DNA from: Ilumatobacter sp963746265
Lineage (GTDB): Bacteria > Actinomycetota > Acidimicrobiia > Acidimicrobiales > Ilumatobacteraceae
Reading direction: 5' to 3'
DNA: 64,000 nucleotides
Assembly: GCA_963746265.1 (NCBI GenBank)
Contig: CAVVAM010000011.1
Span: 124,001 to 188,000, forward strand
Both the position numbers and the translations under genes were made by a program. The notes below the pieces were generated by a model that saw nothing but the letters and a program-made list of their open reading frames with translations, did no database searches and was not told the origin of the DNA. Shown here piece after piece: positions 1 to 8,328 of this stretch (positions are counted from its first letter, which is position 1; each line of letters begins with the position of its first letter).

Positions 1-510
1 GAGGAGATCCGGTAACCGGGCCAGACGTTCCTCGAACGAGTCGAGTCGGTCGGCAAGTGGTCCGCCGCGAACCGTGTTCCGTGGGGCGATCGGCGGGGCC
101 GGTTGGTGCAGTGCTGCGAGGAACGAGCCGAGGAGAGTCGCGGTTCGTGTCGGGTCGGGAAGCGGTTCCACGCCGACCGGTCGCCCTTCGAACCAGGGCA
201 CGACCGTCCAGTTCCACGGAAACCCGCGACCCGGACGGCCGACCCTGAGGGGAACTGGAACGGGCAATGGAAGGGTCGGTCCCAGCTGCGGTAGCCAGAT
301 CGACTCGTTGACGATCAGCTCGGCGGCCGCAGCCCGCCGTGGCAGTCGTACGAGCAGGTCCTCGCCGAGTCGGAACAGTGTGTTGTCCCATCCCTCGGCG
401 TACAGGCCGATCGGCAACCGGGCCAGGTCAGGCTGCTGTTCGACCAGCAAGGCCCGGACGAGTTCCTCGTCGAGGTCGACCTCGGCGGGCGGCACCTTCG
501 CTGCTCCCAT
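1..510 (-). CDS. APH-fold kinase (aminoglycoside/choline kinase-like), C-terminal part outside window
   Basis: The first 170 codons of a minus-strand gene run off the left edge. The N-terminal lobe shows the APH-family signature EGWDNTLFRLGEDLLVRLPR near residues 39-58, the nucleotide-binding beta strands with the ATP-contacting VRLPRR segment, and then PWNWTVVPWFEGRP, typical of phosphotransferase enzyme family PF01636. The catalytic loop (HGDxxxxN) would lie outside the window. Such proteins phosphorylate small hydroxylated molecules; the substrate cannot be read from this half. An in-frame GTG three codons upstream (position 519) is an alternative start. It is divergent from the aldo/keto reductase gene. 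I am confident of the fold and not of the substrate. Confidence 0.8.
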   Translation of the reverse strand, partial: MGAAKVPPAEVDLDEELVRALLVEQQPDLARLPIGLYAEGWDNTLFRLGEDLLVRLPRRAAAAELIVNESIWLPQLGPTLPLPVPVPLRVGRPGRGFPWNWTVVPWFEGRPVGVEPLPDPTRTATLLGSFLAALHQPAPPIAPRNTVRGGPLADRLDSFEERLARLPDLL

Positions 511-762
511 CGTGTCCACGGTAGGACGTCGTTGCGTGACGGCCGCAGCATCGTTCGGCCTCGCCGGATCCGCGAGGCGTTCGCGGCGGTCACCTGGCCG
601 TTCGGCGACGCACGTTGCCCGGCCGCCGGGTCGACCGTCGGTCGTCTCCCTCGCCGGCCCGGGCGCCGGGGACCGATCACCGCACGCATCCAGCTGCAGC
701 TCGTCCGGCCGGTGCCGCAACCTCACGATCACACGCTCCGACTCGTGGGGCGTTCGCGTGGG

Positions 763-768
763 TATGGT
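763..768 (+). promoter_or_regulatory. Leaderless -10 box of the aldo/keto reductase gene
   Basis: TATGGT lies exactly 7 nt before the ATG at 776, the TANNNT-N7-start layout seen repeatedly in this window. It supports start 776 rather than the in-frame ATG at 764, which lies inside the box. Confidence 0.55.
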
Positions 769-775
769 CCTCGAC

Positions 776-1759
776 ATGGGAATCCCGCACGACAAGATGG
801 AGTATCGACGCCTGGGCAACAGCGGCATGAAGGTCAGCGTGCTCGGCTTCGGAAGTTGGGTCACGTTCGACAATCAGCTCGACAACAACCTGGCGCTCGA
901 GTGCATGCAGGCCGCGCACGATGCGGGCTGCAACTTCTTCGACAACGCGGAGGCCTACGCCGGCGGTCGCAGCGAGCAGATCATGGGAGAGGTGCTGAGC
1001 CAGCTCGGCTGGCCGCGCTGGTCGTACGTCGTGACCACCAAGCTGTACTGGGGAATCCACGGCGATGATCCGAACATGCGCAACACCCTCAACCGCAAGT
1101 ATCTCCGCCAGGCGATGGAAGCGTCGCTCGAACGGTTCGGCCTCGATTTCGTCGATGTCGTCTACTGCCACCGCGCCGACCCCGACACCCCGATGGAGGA
1201 GACCGTCTGGACGATGAGCGAGATGGTCTCGAACGGCCAAGCGAACTACTGGGGCACCAGCGAGTGGAACGCCGACGAGATCCGACATGCGATCGAGATC
1301 GCCGAGCGTCATCATCTCCACGCGCCGGTCACCGAGCAGAGCCAGTACAACCTGCTCGAACGCGACAAGGTCGAGCGTGAGTACGCCCGCCTGCATGCCG
1401 AGACCGGCTACGGCAACACGATCTGGAGTCCTCTGGCGTCGGGTCTGCTCACCGGCAAGTACACGGACGGGATTCCCGAGGACTCTCGGGCGTCGCTCGC
1501 CGGGTACGGCTGGCTCGGTGACCGTATGAGCGACGAGGAGGCACTCGCCCGGATCGAGCGGCTACGGCCGATCGCCGACCGACTCGGCTGTTCGATGGCG
1601 CAGCTGGCGCTGGCATGGTGCACGAAGCACCCGATGGTGTCGTCGGTCATCACGGGTGCCAGCCGCCCGAGCCAGGTCGTCGAGAACATGGCCGCCCTCG
1701 ACGTGATCCCCGCCCTCACCGACGAGGTGCAGGCGGAGATGGAGACGGCGATCGGCTGA
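776..1759 (+). CDS. Aldo/keto reductase, Kv-channel beta-subunit-like (AKR6 type)
   Basis: A 327-residue TIM-barrel NADPH oxidoreductase. It starts MEYRRLGNSGMKVSVLGFGS after a short lead. The catalytic Asp and Tyr sit in FFDNAEAYAGGRSE, Lys in VVTTKLYWG, and the fourth position in DVVYCHRADPDTPMEETV, where His replaces the Asn usual in animal Kv-beta proteins. YWGTSEW and the C-terminal ITGASRPSQVVENM cofactor loop match the bacterial Kv-beta-like subfamily. These enzymes reduce aldehydes or ketones; no K+ channel gene is nearby, so a channel role is not implied. The same frame is open upstream to position 74, but that part is low-complexity and not protein-like. A TANNNT box 7 nt before the start sets the start. 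Confidence 0.92.
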   Translation: MGIPHDKMEYRRLGNSGMKVSVLGFGSWVTFDNQLDNNLALECMQAAHDAGCNFFDNAEAYAGGRSEQIMGEVLSQLGWPRWSYVVTTKLYWGIHGDDPNMRNTLNRKYLRQAMEASLERFGLDFVDVVYCHRADPDTPMEETVWTMSEMVSNGQANYWGTSEWNADEIRHAIEIAERHHLHAPVTEQSQYNLLERDKVEREYARLHAETGYGNTIWSPLASGLLTGKYTDGIPEDSRASLAGYGWLGDRMSDEEALARIERLRPIADRLGCSMAQLALAWCTKHPMVSSVITGASRPSQVVENMAALDVIPALTDEVQAEMETAIG

Positions 1760-1763
1760 CCCG

Positions 1764-1779
1764 GTGCCCAACCGGGCAC
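1764..1779. terminator. Possible bidirectional hairpin between convergent genes
   Basis: GTGCCC-AACC-GGGCAC forms a 6-bp perfect stem with a 4-nt loop just after the reductase stop. No T-run follows, so this is a weak terminator candidate. The rest of 1780-2023 shows no credible gene. Confidence 0.3.
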
Positions 1780-2023
1780 GGACACGGCGGTGACGGCGCC
1801 CGTGCCGCCGTCCACCTCGATCTCTGCCCGTCGGGGATCCGGTGGGTGGCGTCGGTCGCCGAGCCGACGTACGGCGGTCCAGCTCCCGACTGACGATGAT
1901 GGCGTGGCCGAGCGCCGCGCCGACATCGACGACGACGACGGTTCGGGTGGGAACGAGCCGCCGCGTCCACGCCGGGTCGGTGCGCGACGGACCTCGCGCC
2001 GGGGCGTCGACCGTGCTGTGGGA

Positions 2024-3586
2024 TCAGGTCGCAGCGTCGAGCGCCCGACGAAGCAGCTTTCCGGTGGCGTTGCGAGGGAGTTCGTCGATGAACGACACGG
2101 TGCGCGGCACCTTGTGCCGGGCCAGCCGATCCTTGACGTGCGCCTTGACCTGCTCCGCTGACAGTTCGGCCCCCGGTTCGGTCACCACGAAGGCTGCGAG
2201 CGCCTGGCCGAACTCGTCGTCGTCGACGCCGATGACGGCGGCGTCGGCCACCGACGGGTGGGCCCGGAGCAGCTCTTCCACCTCGGCGGGGAACACGTTC
2301 TCGCCGCCGGACACGATCATGTCGTCGTCGCGACCCTCCACGAACAGCAGACCGTCGACGAACCGGCCCATGTCGCCCGACGACAGCAGGCCACGGATGC
2401 GTTCCTTGTCCCCGCCGTTCGTGTAGCCCTCGAAGGGCATGGCGCTGCCGACGAAGACGCGCCCGACGTGGCCATCGGGAACCGGATTGCCGTCGAGGTC
2501 GAGGATCTCGACCCGACTTCCGAGCGCGACGCGACCGGCCGTGGACGGATCGATGCGGAGGTCGTCGGGCGTCGCGATCGTCGCCACCGCGACCTCGGTC
2601 GAGCCGTACAGGTTGTAGAGCACCGGCCCGAACTGGTCGAGGATGCGAGTCACCAGTCCGCTGCCGATCGCCGACCCGCTCGACGCTATGGCACGGAGCC
2701 CGGGCGTCGAGTACGACGAGAGGAGGCCGGGGCCGAGGTCGAGGATTCGGGACATCATGACGGGGACGACGACGAGTACCTCGGCACCGTGCTTCGACAC
2801 GGCGGCCAGGGTCTGTTCGGGTTCGAACCGTCGGGCGAGCACGTTCGTGGTGCTCCGGGCGAGGCCGAGCAGGAGGTGGCTGAGACCCCATGCGTGGAAG
2901 AGGGGCGCGGCGACCACCTGCGTGTCGCGCAGCCGCAGCGGGATCCGGTCGAGCACCGCGCCGACACCCTCGATGCCGGCGTCGTCGCTCCGACGGGCAG
3001 CACCTTTCGGTCGGCCCGTGGTGCCGCTCGTCAGGATGACCACCCTGCCCGGCGAGGCGGGCGGCTCCACCGTGCCCGAACGGGTCATCGCCTGGAGTGC
3101 GGCCTCGTCGATCGTGATCCGGGCGCCACTCCCTGCGACCACATCGGTGAACTCGTCGTCGTGGATCACGATCTCGACCTCTTCGTGCGTCACCACGTCG
3201 GCGAGTTGTGGCCCAGCGAAACCGGTGTTGAGCAGGACGAGGTCGCCCCCTGCGGCGGCGACACCCGTCGCCGCCTCGACGAACCCCCGGTGGTTCCGCG
3301 CCAGCAGGCCGACCGAGACCCCCGACGTCACACCCCGCGTCGCGAGACCGGCGGCGATCGCTTGCGAGCGCGACCACAGTTCGTCGTAGGTCGTCGCTCC
3401 CGCATCGTCGACGATGGCGATCCCGTCTGGGTAACGCTTGGCTGCGCCCGCGACGAGGCCGGCGAGCGATGAACCCCACGGGGCCATCGCGGCGAGCGAC
3501 CGGACGAACCGGTCGGGACGCTCGAACGGGGTCAGCACCGACTTGGCGATCGCAGTTCCTGCCTGCAGCTTCGATCCGAGAGCCAT
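2024..3586 (-). CDS. AMP-dependent acyl-CoA synthetase/ligase (FadD-like)
   Basis: A 520-residue ANL-superfamily enzyme. The P-loop-like AMP-binding motif VVILTSGTTGRPKG is at about residues 182-195, the A5-type YNLYGSTEV follows mid-protein, then SSGDMGRFVDGLLFVEGRDDD (A7/A8 hinge) and the C-terminal lysine segment PRNATGKLLRRAL. It activates a carboxylic acid, probably fatty or aromatic, as acyl-AMP and transfers it to CoA. The last gene of a minus-strand pair: the esterase gene upstream ends 52 nt before this start, so one transcript is likely. No own -10 box is visible at the start. The substrate is not readable from the sequence. Confidence 0.9.
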   Translation of the reverse strand: MALGSKLQAGTAIAKSVLTPFERPDRFVRSLAAMAPWGSSLAGLVAGAAKRYPDGIAIVDDAGATTYDELWSRSQAIAAGLATRGVTSGVSVGLLARNHRGFVEAATGVAAAGGDLVLLNTGFAGPQLADVVTHEEVEIVIHDDEFTDVVAGSGARITIDEAALQAMTRSGTVEPPASPGRVVILTSGTTGRPKGAARRSDDAGIEGVGAVLDRIPLRLRDTQVVAAPLFHAWGLSHLLLGLARSTTNVLARRFEPEQTLAAVSKHGAEVLVVVPVMMSRILDLGPGLLSSYSTPGLRAIASSGSAIGSGLVTRILDQFGPVLYNLYGSTEVAVATIATPDDLRIDPSTAGRVALGSRVEILDLDGNPVPDGHVGRVFVGSAMPFEGYTNGGDKERIRGLLSSGDMGRFVDGLLFVEGRDDDMIVSGGENVFPAEVEELLRAHPSVADAAVIGVDDDEFGQALAAFVVTEPGAELSAEQVKAHVKDRLARHKVPRTVSFIDELPRNATGKLLRRALDAAT

Positions 3587-3638
3587 CAGCGGGTGCCCCG
3601 TGCGGCGGCGATGTCGGGCATCGTTCGGTCGTGCATCG

Positions 3639-4712
3639 TCAGACGGCCTTCACGAACCCCATGATGTCGCAGACGGAGGAGCGATGGACCTCGGGCAGCG
3701 CTGCCTCGAAGAGCACGTCGCCGGCGTGGCTGGTTCCGTTCACCGTTCGGCAGGCCACGCTGACTCCGGCGGCGAGCAGCTTGCGGTAGTACGCGAGGCC
3801 TTCGTCGCGAAGCGGGTCGAGCTCGTTGACGGAGACCACGTGTGGAGGCAGGCCGGTGAGGTCGTCGACGGCGGCGTGATAGGGCCACGCGAGGGGGTCG
3901 GTCGAGTGTTGTCCGGACGGGTCGTAGACGTTCGCCATCACTCCCATGATCGGTGTGCCGATGAAGTATTCGTTGTTCTCGGCGAGTGACGTGAGCTCCG
4001 CCGGTGGGTCGACGTAGGCACCGGAGATGTACGGGCACTGTGCGTAGACGCCGTCGATGCGATCGAGGCGGCCATCCTGCTTGGCCGCGAGAGTGGTCGC
4101 GAGCGTGAGGTTCCCGCCACCCGACTCGCCGGTCACGACCACCTTCGAGAGACCGAGATCGGCTCGGTGTTCGTGCATCCAGTCGAGCGCCGCCGAGCAG
4201 TCGTTCAGGCCTGCCGGGAACGGGTTCGGACCCAGGATCCCGGCACCGTTGCGGTACTCGACCCCGACCACGACGGCGCCTTGTGCGGCCAGTGTGTCCC
4301 GCCAGCGCCGATAGTTGGTGTCGGCGGCGGTCAGGATCACCATGCCGCCCCCGTGGATGTGCAGGATGCCGGGGAGTGCTCCGGTCGAGCCGGTGGGCCG
4401 ATGGATGAACAGCGTGATGTCGTTGCCGTGGACGCCGGTGATCGTCTCGGTCGATCGTTCGACTCCCTCGACCGGCGGAAGTGCTGCGAACATGGCGTCG
4501 AACACCTGCTGGAATCCTTGCTCGGCGATGGCGAGGAACTCGAGCTGCTGGTCGAGCGGCGCCGACGCGTCGAGTGGCAGCGGTTCGCCATGACCGTCGA
4601 GTTCGAACGGAGCGAGAGCTGCAACCAGTCGAGGATCAGCGCGCGGATCGGTGCCGAGTGTCTCGTCGGGTCTCCCGAGGCGCCCTGCCAGCGGATGTGT
4701 CGTTCCCATCAT
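3639..4712 (-). CDS. HSL-family alpha/beta hydrolase (esterase/lipase)
   Basis: A 357-residue carboxylesterase of the hormone-sensitive-lipase group (alpha/beta hydrolase fold 3). The oxyanion HGGG is at residues 120-123, the nucleophile elbow GESGGG has Ser197, and the acid and base are in SVNELDPLRDEG and TSHAGD. A strong Shine-Dalgarno GAGGGG lies 6 nt before the first of two adjacent ATGs (4712 and 4709). It probably shares a transcript with the acyl-CoA ligase downstream, which suggests that an ester is hydrolysed and the acid then activated with CoA; that link is inference. No signal peptide, so cytoplasmic. Confidence 0.9.
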   Translation of the reverse strand: MMGTTHPLAGRLGRPDETLGTDPRADPRLVAALAPFELDGHGEPLPLDASAPLDQQLEFLAIAEQGFQQVFDAMFAALPPVEGVERSTETITGVHGNDITLFIHRPTGSTGALPGILHIHGGGMVILTAADTNYRRWRDTLAAQGAVVVGVEYRNGAGILGPNPFPAGLNDCSAALDWMHEHRADLGLSKVVVTGESGGGNLTLATTLAAKQDGRLDRIDGVYAQCPYISGAYVDPPAELTSLAENNEYFIGTPIMGVMANVYDPSGQHSTDPLAWPYHAAVDDLTGLPPHVVSVNELDPLRDEGLAYYRKLLAAGVSVACRTVNGTSHAGDVLFEAALPEVHRSSVCDIMGFVKAV

Positions 4713-4764
4713 GATCCCCTCGATCTCCGTCGGCCCGGGTCGGCTGAGTCGTCGAGCGTCAACA

Positions 4765-5349
4765 CTACTTCTGTGCGAGGAGCCAATCGCCAGTGGCCTG
4801 CGCGACCCATGAGGTTCGCCCGGTGAGGAAGTGATCGGCCGACTCCACGACCCGAAGCTCTGCCCTCGGCCATCCGTCGACGACGGGACGAGCTACGGCG
4901 GGCGACGTGAACTGGTCGTGTCGGGCGATCAGCACGAGGACCGGGCAGGACGGCGCGTCGACGTCGATCATCGACAGCGGGGGAGCGATCGCGACCACCG
5001 ACGAGATGCGCTCGTCGACGGTGCTCAGCGCGATGGCGGCACCGAACGAATACCCCACGACGGCGATCGAACCGGCGGTCCGCCGTCGAAGCTCGTCGAT
5101 GGCCGCGATGACGTCACGGCGTTCGCCGGCGCCGCCGTCGAACGCCGATCGGAAGTCGAACCGCAGGGTGTCGAAACCGAGTACTGGGAGGTGACGGAAC
5201 ACGGCGTCGACCACGGGGTTGAATCGGTTCCCGCCGTACTGCGGGTGGGGGTGACAGACCACGACACCGCCGACGTGGTCACCCGCGGGTGCTGCGAAGT
5301 TGGCCGCCAGTTCGTGACCGTCCGACGTCGTGAGCAGTACGGACTCCAT
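4765..5349 (-). CDS. Small alpha/beta hydrolase (COG2945/dienelactone-hydrolase-like)
   Basis: A 194-residue hydrolase. The N-terminal VVVCHPHPQYGGN segment is typical of the COG2945 group, the nucleophile elbow is GYSFGA, and the late acid and base are in LIARHDQFTSP and ESADHFLTG. Physiological substrates of this group are poorly known. The start is fixed by a TACCGT -10 box 7 nt upstream on the minus strand, sharing two bases with the promoter of the divergent groES-like gene. Adjacent to the esterase gene on the same strand (52 nt gap), so the three minus-strand genes 5349-2024 may form one unit. Confidence 0.85.
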   Translation of the reverse strand: MESVLLTTSDGHELAANFAAPAGDHVGGVVVCHPHPQYGGNRFNPVVDAVFRHLPVLGFDTLRFDFRSAFDGGAGERRDVIAAIDELRRRTAGSIAVVGYSFGAAIALSTVDERISSVVAIAPPLSMIDVDAPSCPVLVLIARHDQFTSPAVARPVVDGWPRAELRVVESADHFLTGRTSWVAQATGDWLLAQK

Positions 5350-5356
5350 CGGACGG

Positions 5357-5366
5357 ACGGTACCCT
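5357..5366. promoter_or_regulatory. Symmetric bidirectional leaderless promoter
   Basis: ACGGTACCCT holds two overlapping -10 boxes: TACCGT on the minus strand (5362-5357) and TACCCT on the plus strand (5361-5366), sharing TA at 5361-5362. Each lies 7 nt from a start codon, ATG 5349 (minus) and GTG 5374 (plus). The two predicted transcription starts are 24 bp apart. Confidence 0.6.
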
Positions 5367-5373
5367 CACGCCC

Positions 5374-5700
5374 GTGGCTGCCGGCGACCAGAAGATCCCG
5401 ATCAAGATGCTCAACGACCGTCTGCTGGTCAAGTTGAGCAAGGAGGACGGCGAGCGAACGTCGACGGGCGGGATCCTCATCCCCGCCACGGCACAGATGG
5501 CGAAGCGTCTCGTGTGGGCCGAGGTCGTCGCGCTCGGGCAGAACGTGCGCAGTGCCGAGATGGGCGACCAGGTCCTGTTCAGCCCCGATGACCGTTACGA
5601 GGTCGAGGTCGGCGGCGAAGACTACGTGATGCTGCGCGAGCGAGATCTCCACGCGGTTGCCGCGCAACGTATCGAGGCCTCGACCGGTCTCTATCTCTGA
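5374..5700 (+). CDS. groES: GroES-like co-chaperonin (Cpn10)
   Basis: A 108-residue protein with the Cpn10 layout: the MLNDRLLVKL first strand, the mobile loop GERTSTGGILIP that contacts GroEL, the GQNVRSAEMGDQVLF core, and the closing DYVMLRERDLHAV. It caps the GroEL ring during protein folding. Start GTG 5374 is chosen because TACCCT ends 7 nt before it; ATG 5407 is an alternative that would give a more usual length of about 97. No groEL gene is within the window next to it, so it may be a second, stand-alone GroES copy. No CIRCE-like inverted repeat was seen upstream. Confidence 0.85.
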   Translation: MAAGDQKIPIKMLNDRLLVKLSKEDGERTSTGGILIPATAQMAKRLVWAEVVALGQNVRSAEMGDQVLFSPDDRYEVEVGGEDYVMLRERDLHAVAAQRIEASTGLYL

Positions 5701-5758
5701 TTCCGGGCGGGTCGACTGTCGGACGGCAACGCCTTGGGCCTGATGCCGTCGGTGCCCG

Positions 5759-5764
5759 TAGGCT
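5759..5764 (+). promoter_or_regulatory. Leaderless -10 box of hisI
   Basis: TAGGCT, then 6 nt, then the hisI ATG at 5771. Confidence 0.5.
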
Positions 5765-5770
5765 GAGCAG

Positions 5771-6145
5771 ATGCCGTCCGGAGTCCGTATCGACGTCGCA
5801 CCCGAGCAGATCGGGGCGCTCACCTACAACCTCGAGGGGTTGATTCCGGCGATCACACAAGACGTGGAGACCCGTGAGGTGCTGATGATGGCGTGGATGA
5901 ACGCCGAGTCGCTGCGGCGCACGTTCGCAGAGGGTCGGATGGTGTACTGGTCGCGGAGCCGACAGGAACTGTGGCGCAAGGGAGACACGAGCGGCGACCG
6001 TCAGTTCGTGCGCGAGGCCTACTTCGACTGCGATGCCGATGCCCTGCTGTTCATCGTCGAACAGGAGGGCGGCGGCGCCTGCCACACGGGCGAGCGGTCC
6101 TGCTTCTTCCGCGCGTTCGGCACCGACGCCGTGGCCGCCGTCTGA
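5771..6145 (+). CDS. hisI: Phosphoribosyl-AMP cyclohydrolase
   Basis: A 124-residue HisI, step 3 of histidine synthesis, opening the adenine ring of PR-AMP. Visible are the substrate segment VLMMAWMNAESLRRTFAEGR, the VYWSRSRQELWRKGDTSG signature, and the metal-site segment FDCDADALLFIVEQ followed by GACHTGERSCFF with the conserved Cys and His. It is the stand-alone form, without the HisE domain. trpE starts 13 nt downstream, so hisI and trpE are co-transcribed, a common actinobacterial pairing linking histidine and tryptophan genes. Confidence 0.95.
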   Translation: MPSGVRIDVAPEQIGALTYNLEGLIPAITQDVETREVLMMAWMNAESLRRTFAEGRMVYWSRSRQELWRKGDTSGDRQFVREAYFDCDADALLFIVEQEGGGACHTGERSCFFRAFGTDAVAAV

Positions 6146-6158
6146 TCTGCGCACGGTC

Positions 6159-7676
6159 GTGAAGATCCAGCCGTCTCGCGCCGAGTTCCGGGCCTTCGCC
6201 GCCGAGCACAGCATCGTGCCGGTCTGGACCGAGGTGCTCGGCGACCTCGAGACGCCGGTCGCCGCATTCGCAAAACTCGTCGGTGACGAGCCTGGCTTCC
6301 TCCTCGAATCGGTCGAACACGGCGAGCGCTGGAGCCGGTTCTCCTTCGTCGGCCGGAATCCGTCAGCGACGATGGTGTTGCGCGACGGCACCCTGGAGGT
6401 CCGTGGCGATCTGCCGACGACGATCCCGACGGACCAGGGCATGCTCGCCGCGATCGAAGCGTTGCTGACGACGTACACGAGCCCCTCGTTCGACGAACTC
6501 CCACCGATGCACGGCGGAATCATGGGGTACCTCGGCTACGACGTGATCCGCGAAGTCGAGCACCTTCCCAACGTGCCTCACGACGATCACGGCCTGCCGG
6601 ATGCGATCATGAGCGTCATCGGCTCGCTGGCGGCGTTCGACCACTGGCGACAGAGGATCTACCTGATCGAAAGCGTGCCGACGCACGGGCTCACCGAGCA
6701 GCAGCTCGGCGACGCCTACGACGCCGCATCGGCACGCGTGCATGCGGCCGTCGACCGACTCGCTCGACCGCTGCCGTACGTGCCCGTCGAGCCGCCGTCG
6801 AAGGCCGACGACGTGCCCGAACTGCGATCGTCGATGCCGAACGGCAGGTACCAGCAGGCGGTGGACGTCGCGAAGGAGTACATCCTCGACGGTGAGATCT
6901 TCCAGGTGGTGCTGGCGCAGCGATACGACATCGAGCTCGAAGCGGATCCGTTCGACGTCTACCGCGTCCTCCGGCAGATCAATCCGAGCCCCTACATGTA
7001 CTTCTTGCGGAACCCGGAGATCACGATCGTGGGGTCGTCACCAGAACCCATGGTGCAGCTGCTCGACCGCAAGGTGGTCTCCCGGCCCATCGCGGGAACC
7101 CGCAAACGCGGAACGACCGACGAACACGATCGCCGCCTCGCCGCCGAGCTGATCGAGCATCCCAAGGAGCGGGCCGAACACGTGATGCTCGTCGATCTCG
7201 CCCGCAACGACGTCGGCCGCGTCGCCGAGTTCGGCACCGTCCATCCGGACGAGTTGATGACGCTCGAGAAGTACAGCCACGTGATGCACCTCACCTCGCA
7301 GATCTCGGGTGATCTACGAAACGAGCTCGGCCCGATCGACGTGCTGCGTGCGACGTTGCCGGCGGGCACGGTGAGCGGTGCGCCGAAGGTGCGGGCGATG
7401 GAGATCATCGACGAGCTCGAACCCGTCAAGCGGGGCCCGTACGCAGGTGTGGTGGGCTACGTCGACTGGTCGGGCAACCTCGACACCGCGATCGCGATCA
7501 GAACGATGTTCGTCCGCCCTGATGGCACGGCCAGCCTCCAGGCCGGCGCAGGCATCGTCGCCGACAGTGTCCCGGACGACGAAGATCTGGAGTGCCGGAA
7601 CAAGGCGGCTGCGTTGCTGGCCGCGATCCCGGCGGCGCGCCGTATGACTGCGGTGCGCAACTCCTCCGTGGCCTGA
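6159..7676 (+). CDS. trpE: Anthranilate synthase component I
   Basis: A 505-residue TrpE, converting chorismate to anthranilate with TrpG-supplied ammonia. The N-terminal domain starts VKIQPSRAEFRAFAAEH and carries the LLESVEHGERWSRFSF feedback-inhibition segment. The chorismate-binding C-terminal domain shows EPMVQL, RPIAGTRKRG, LVDLARNDVGRV, GTVSGAPKVRAMEIIDELE and GPYAGVVGYVDWSGNLDTAI, all typical. Start GTG 6159 matches the family N-terminus. It follows hisI after 13 nt. trpG is not in the window. The next gene is on the opposite strand. Confidence 0.95.
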   Translation: MKIQPSRAEFRAFAAEHSIVPVWTEVLGDLETPVAAFAKLVGDEPGFLLESVEHGERWSRFSFVGRNPSATMVLRDGTLEVRGDLPTTIPTDQGMLAAIEALLTTYTSPSFDELPPMHGGIMGYLGYDVIREVEHLPNVPHDDHGLPDAIMSVIGSLAAFDHWRQRIYLIESVPTHGLTEQQLGDAYDAASARVHAAVDRLARPLPYVPVEPPSKADDVPELRSSMPNGRYQQAVDVAKEYILDGEIFQVVLAQRYDIELEADPFDVYRVLRQINPSPYMYFLRNPEITIVGSSPEPMVQLLDRKVVSRPIAGTRKRGTTDEHDRRLAAELIEHPKERAEHVMLVDLARNDVGRVAEFGTVHPDELMTLEKYSHVMHLTSQISGDLRNELGPIDVLRATLPAGTVSGAPKVRAMEIIDELEPVKRGPYAGVVGYVDWSGNLDTAIAIRTMFVRPDGTASLQAGAGIVADSVPDDEDLECRNKAAALLAAIPAARRMTAVRNSSVA

Positions 7677-7719
7677 CCACGGGCCCCGTCGACCGTGGAC
7701 ACCACGCCGTGTGGCCGCT

Positions 7720-8295
7720 TCAGAGGGCGAGTGCGATCAGGAAGATGAGCCCGAGGAACCCGAAGACCAGGCTGATCCCGATCGCGGCGAGCAGCAGGAA
7801 CGGGAACGTCGTCAGCGCCCGGACTGCGGCGAGCAGCCGCGGCCGGCGGGCGAGATCGGGCCCGACGGCCGTGCGGAAACCACCCATCTGACGCGACATG
7901 ACGATCGCGGAGTTCGGTGACGCGATGTCGGCGACGTCGGTGCCCGAGCCGTCGGCGTCCACGACGAACGTGTCGATCACCGTGCGCGTCTCCGGGTCGC
8001 CCTCCGAGATCATCGAGCGCACCTCGCCTTCCAGGTCCGGCATGTGCCGCCGCACCGAGCCGACCCGCCATCGCGCCAGCAGGGCACACCCGATCGCGAT
8101 CGACCCGAAGACGATGCCGAGCACGATCCAGACCGATTGGATGCCGCCGGACAACGCAGCGACGCCCAGGAGGAACCCGCCGACACAGACCACCGTCACG
8201 CCGATGAGCAGCTTGGTCGCGAACCTGGCGGCGCGCCGGGTCATCGTCGTCACGGCGCCGACGGTGCGGCGTACGAGTTCGTCGATCTCGGCCAT
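7720..8295 (-). CDS. Conserved membrane protein, function unknown
   Basis: 191 residues. A short basic amphipathic N-terminus is followed by two hydrophobic helices (about residues 27-50 and 55-73), a hydrophilic middle with DADGSGTDVADIAS, and a C-terminal double hydrophobic stretch (about 160-191) ending in LIFLIALAL. No catalytic motif recognised. Divergent from ygfZ with a 33-bp gap. Codon use is like its neighbours, and the pattern of hydrophobic helices makes it a real gene. I cannot name a family. Confidence 0.75.
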   Translation of the reverse strand: MAEIDELVRRTVGAVTTMTRRAARFATKLLIGVTVVCVGGFLLGVAALSGGIQSVWIVLGIVFGSIAIGCALLARWRVGSVRRHMPDLEGEVRSMISEGDPETRTVIDTFVVDADGSGTDVADIASPNSAIVMSRQMGGFRTAVGPDLARRPRLLAAVRALTTFPFLLLAAIGISLVFGFLGLIFLIALAL

Positions 8296-8328
8296 CGGAA
8301 CCCGAGTGTGTCACGCCAGACTGGGGTC

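Noticed and set aside
74..775. N-terminal extension of the aldo/keto reductase frame up to position 74
   Set aside because: Composition is Ser/Arg/Pro-rich, it overlaps the antisense kinase gene, and a -10 box fixes the start at 776.
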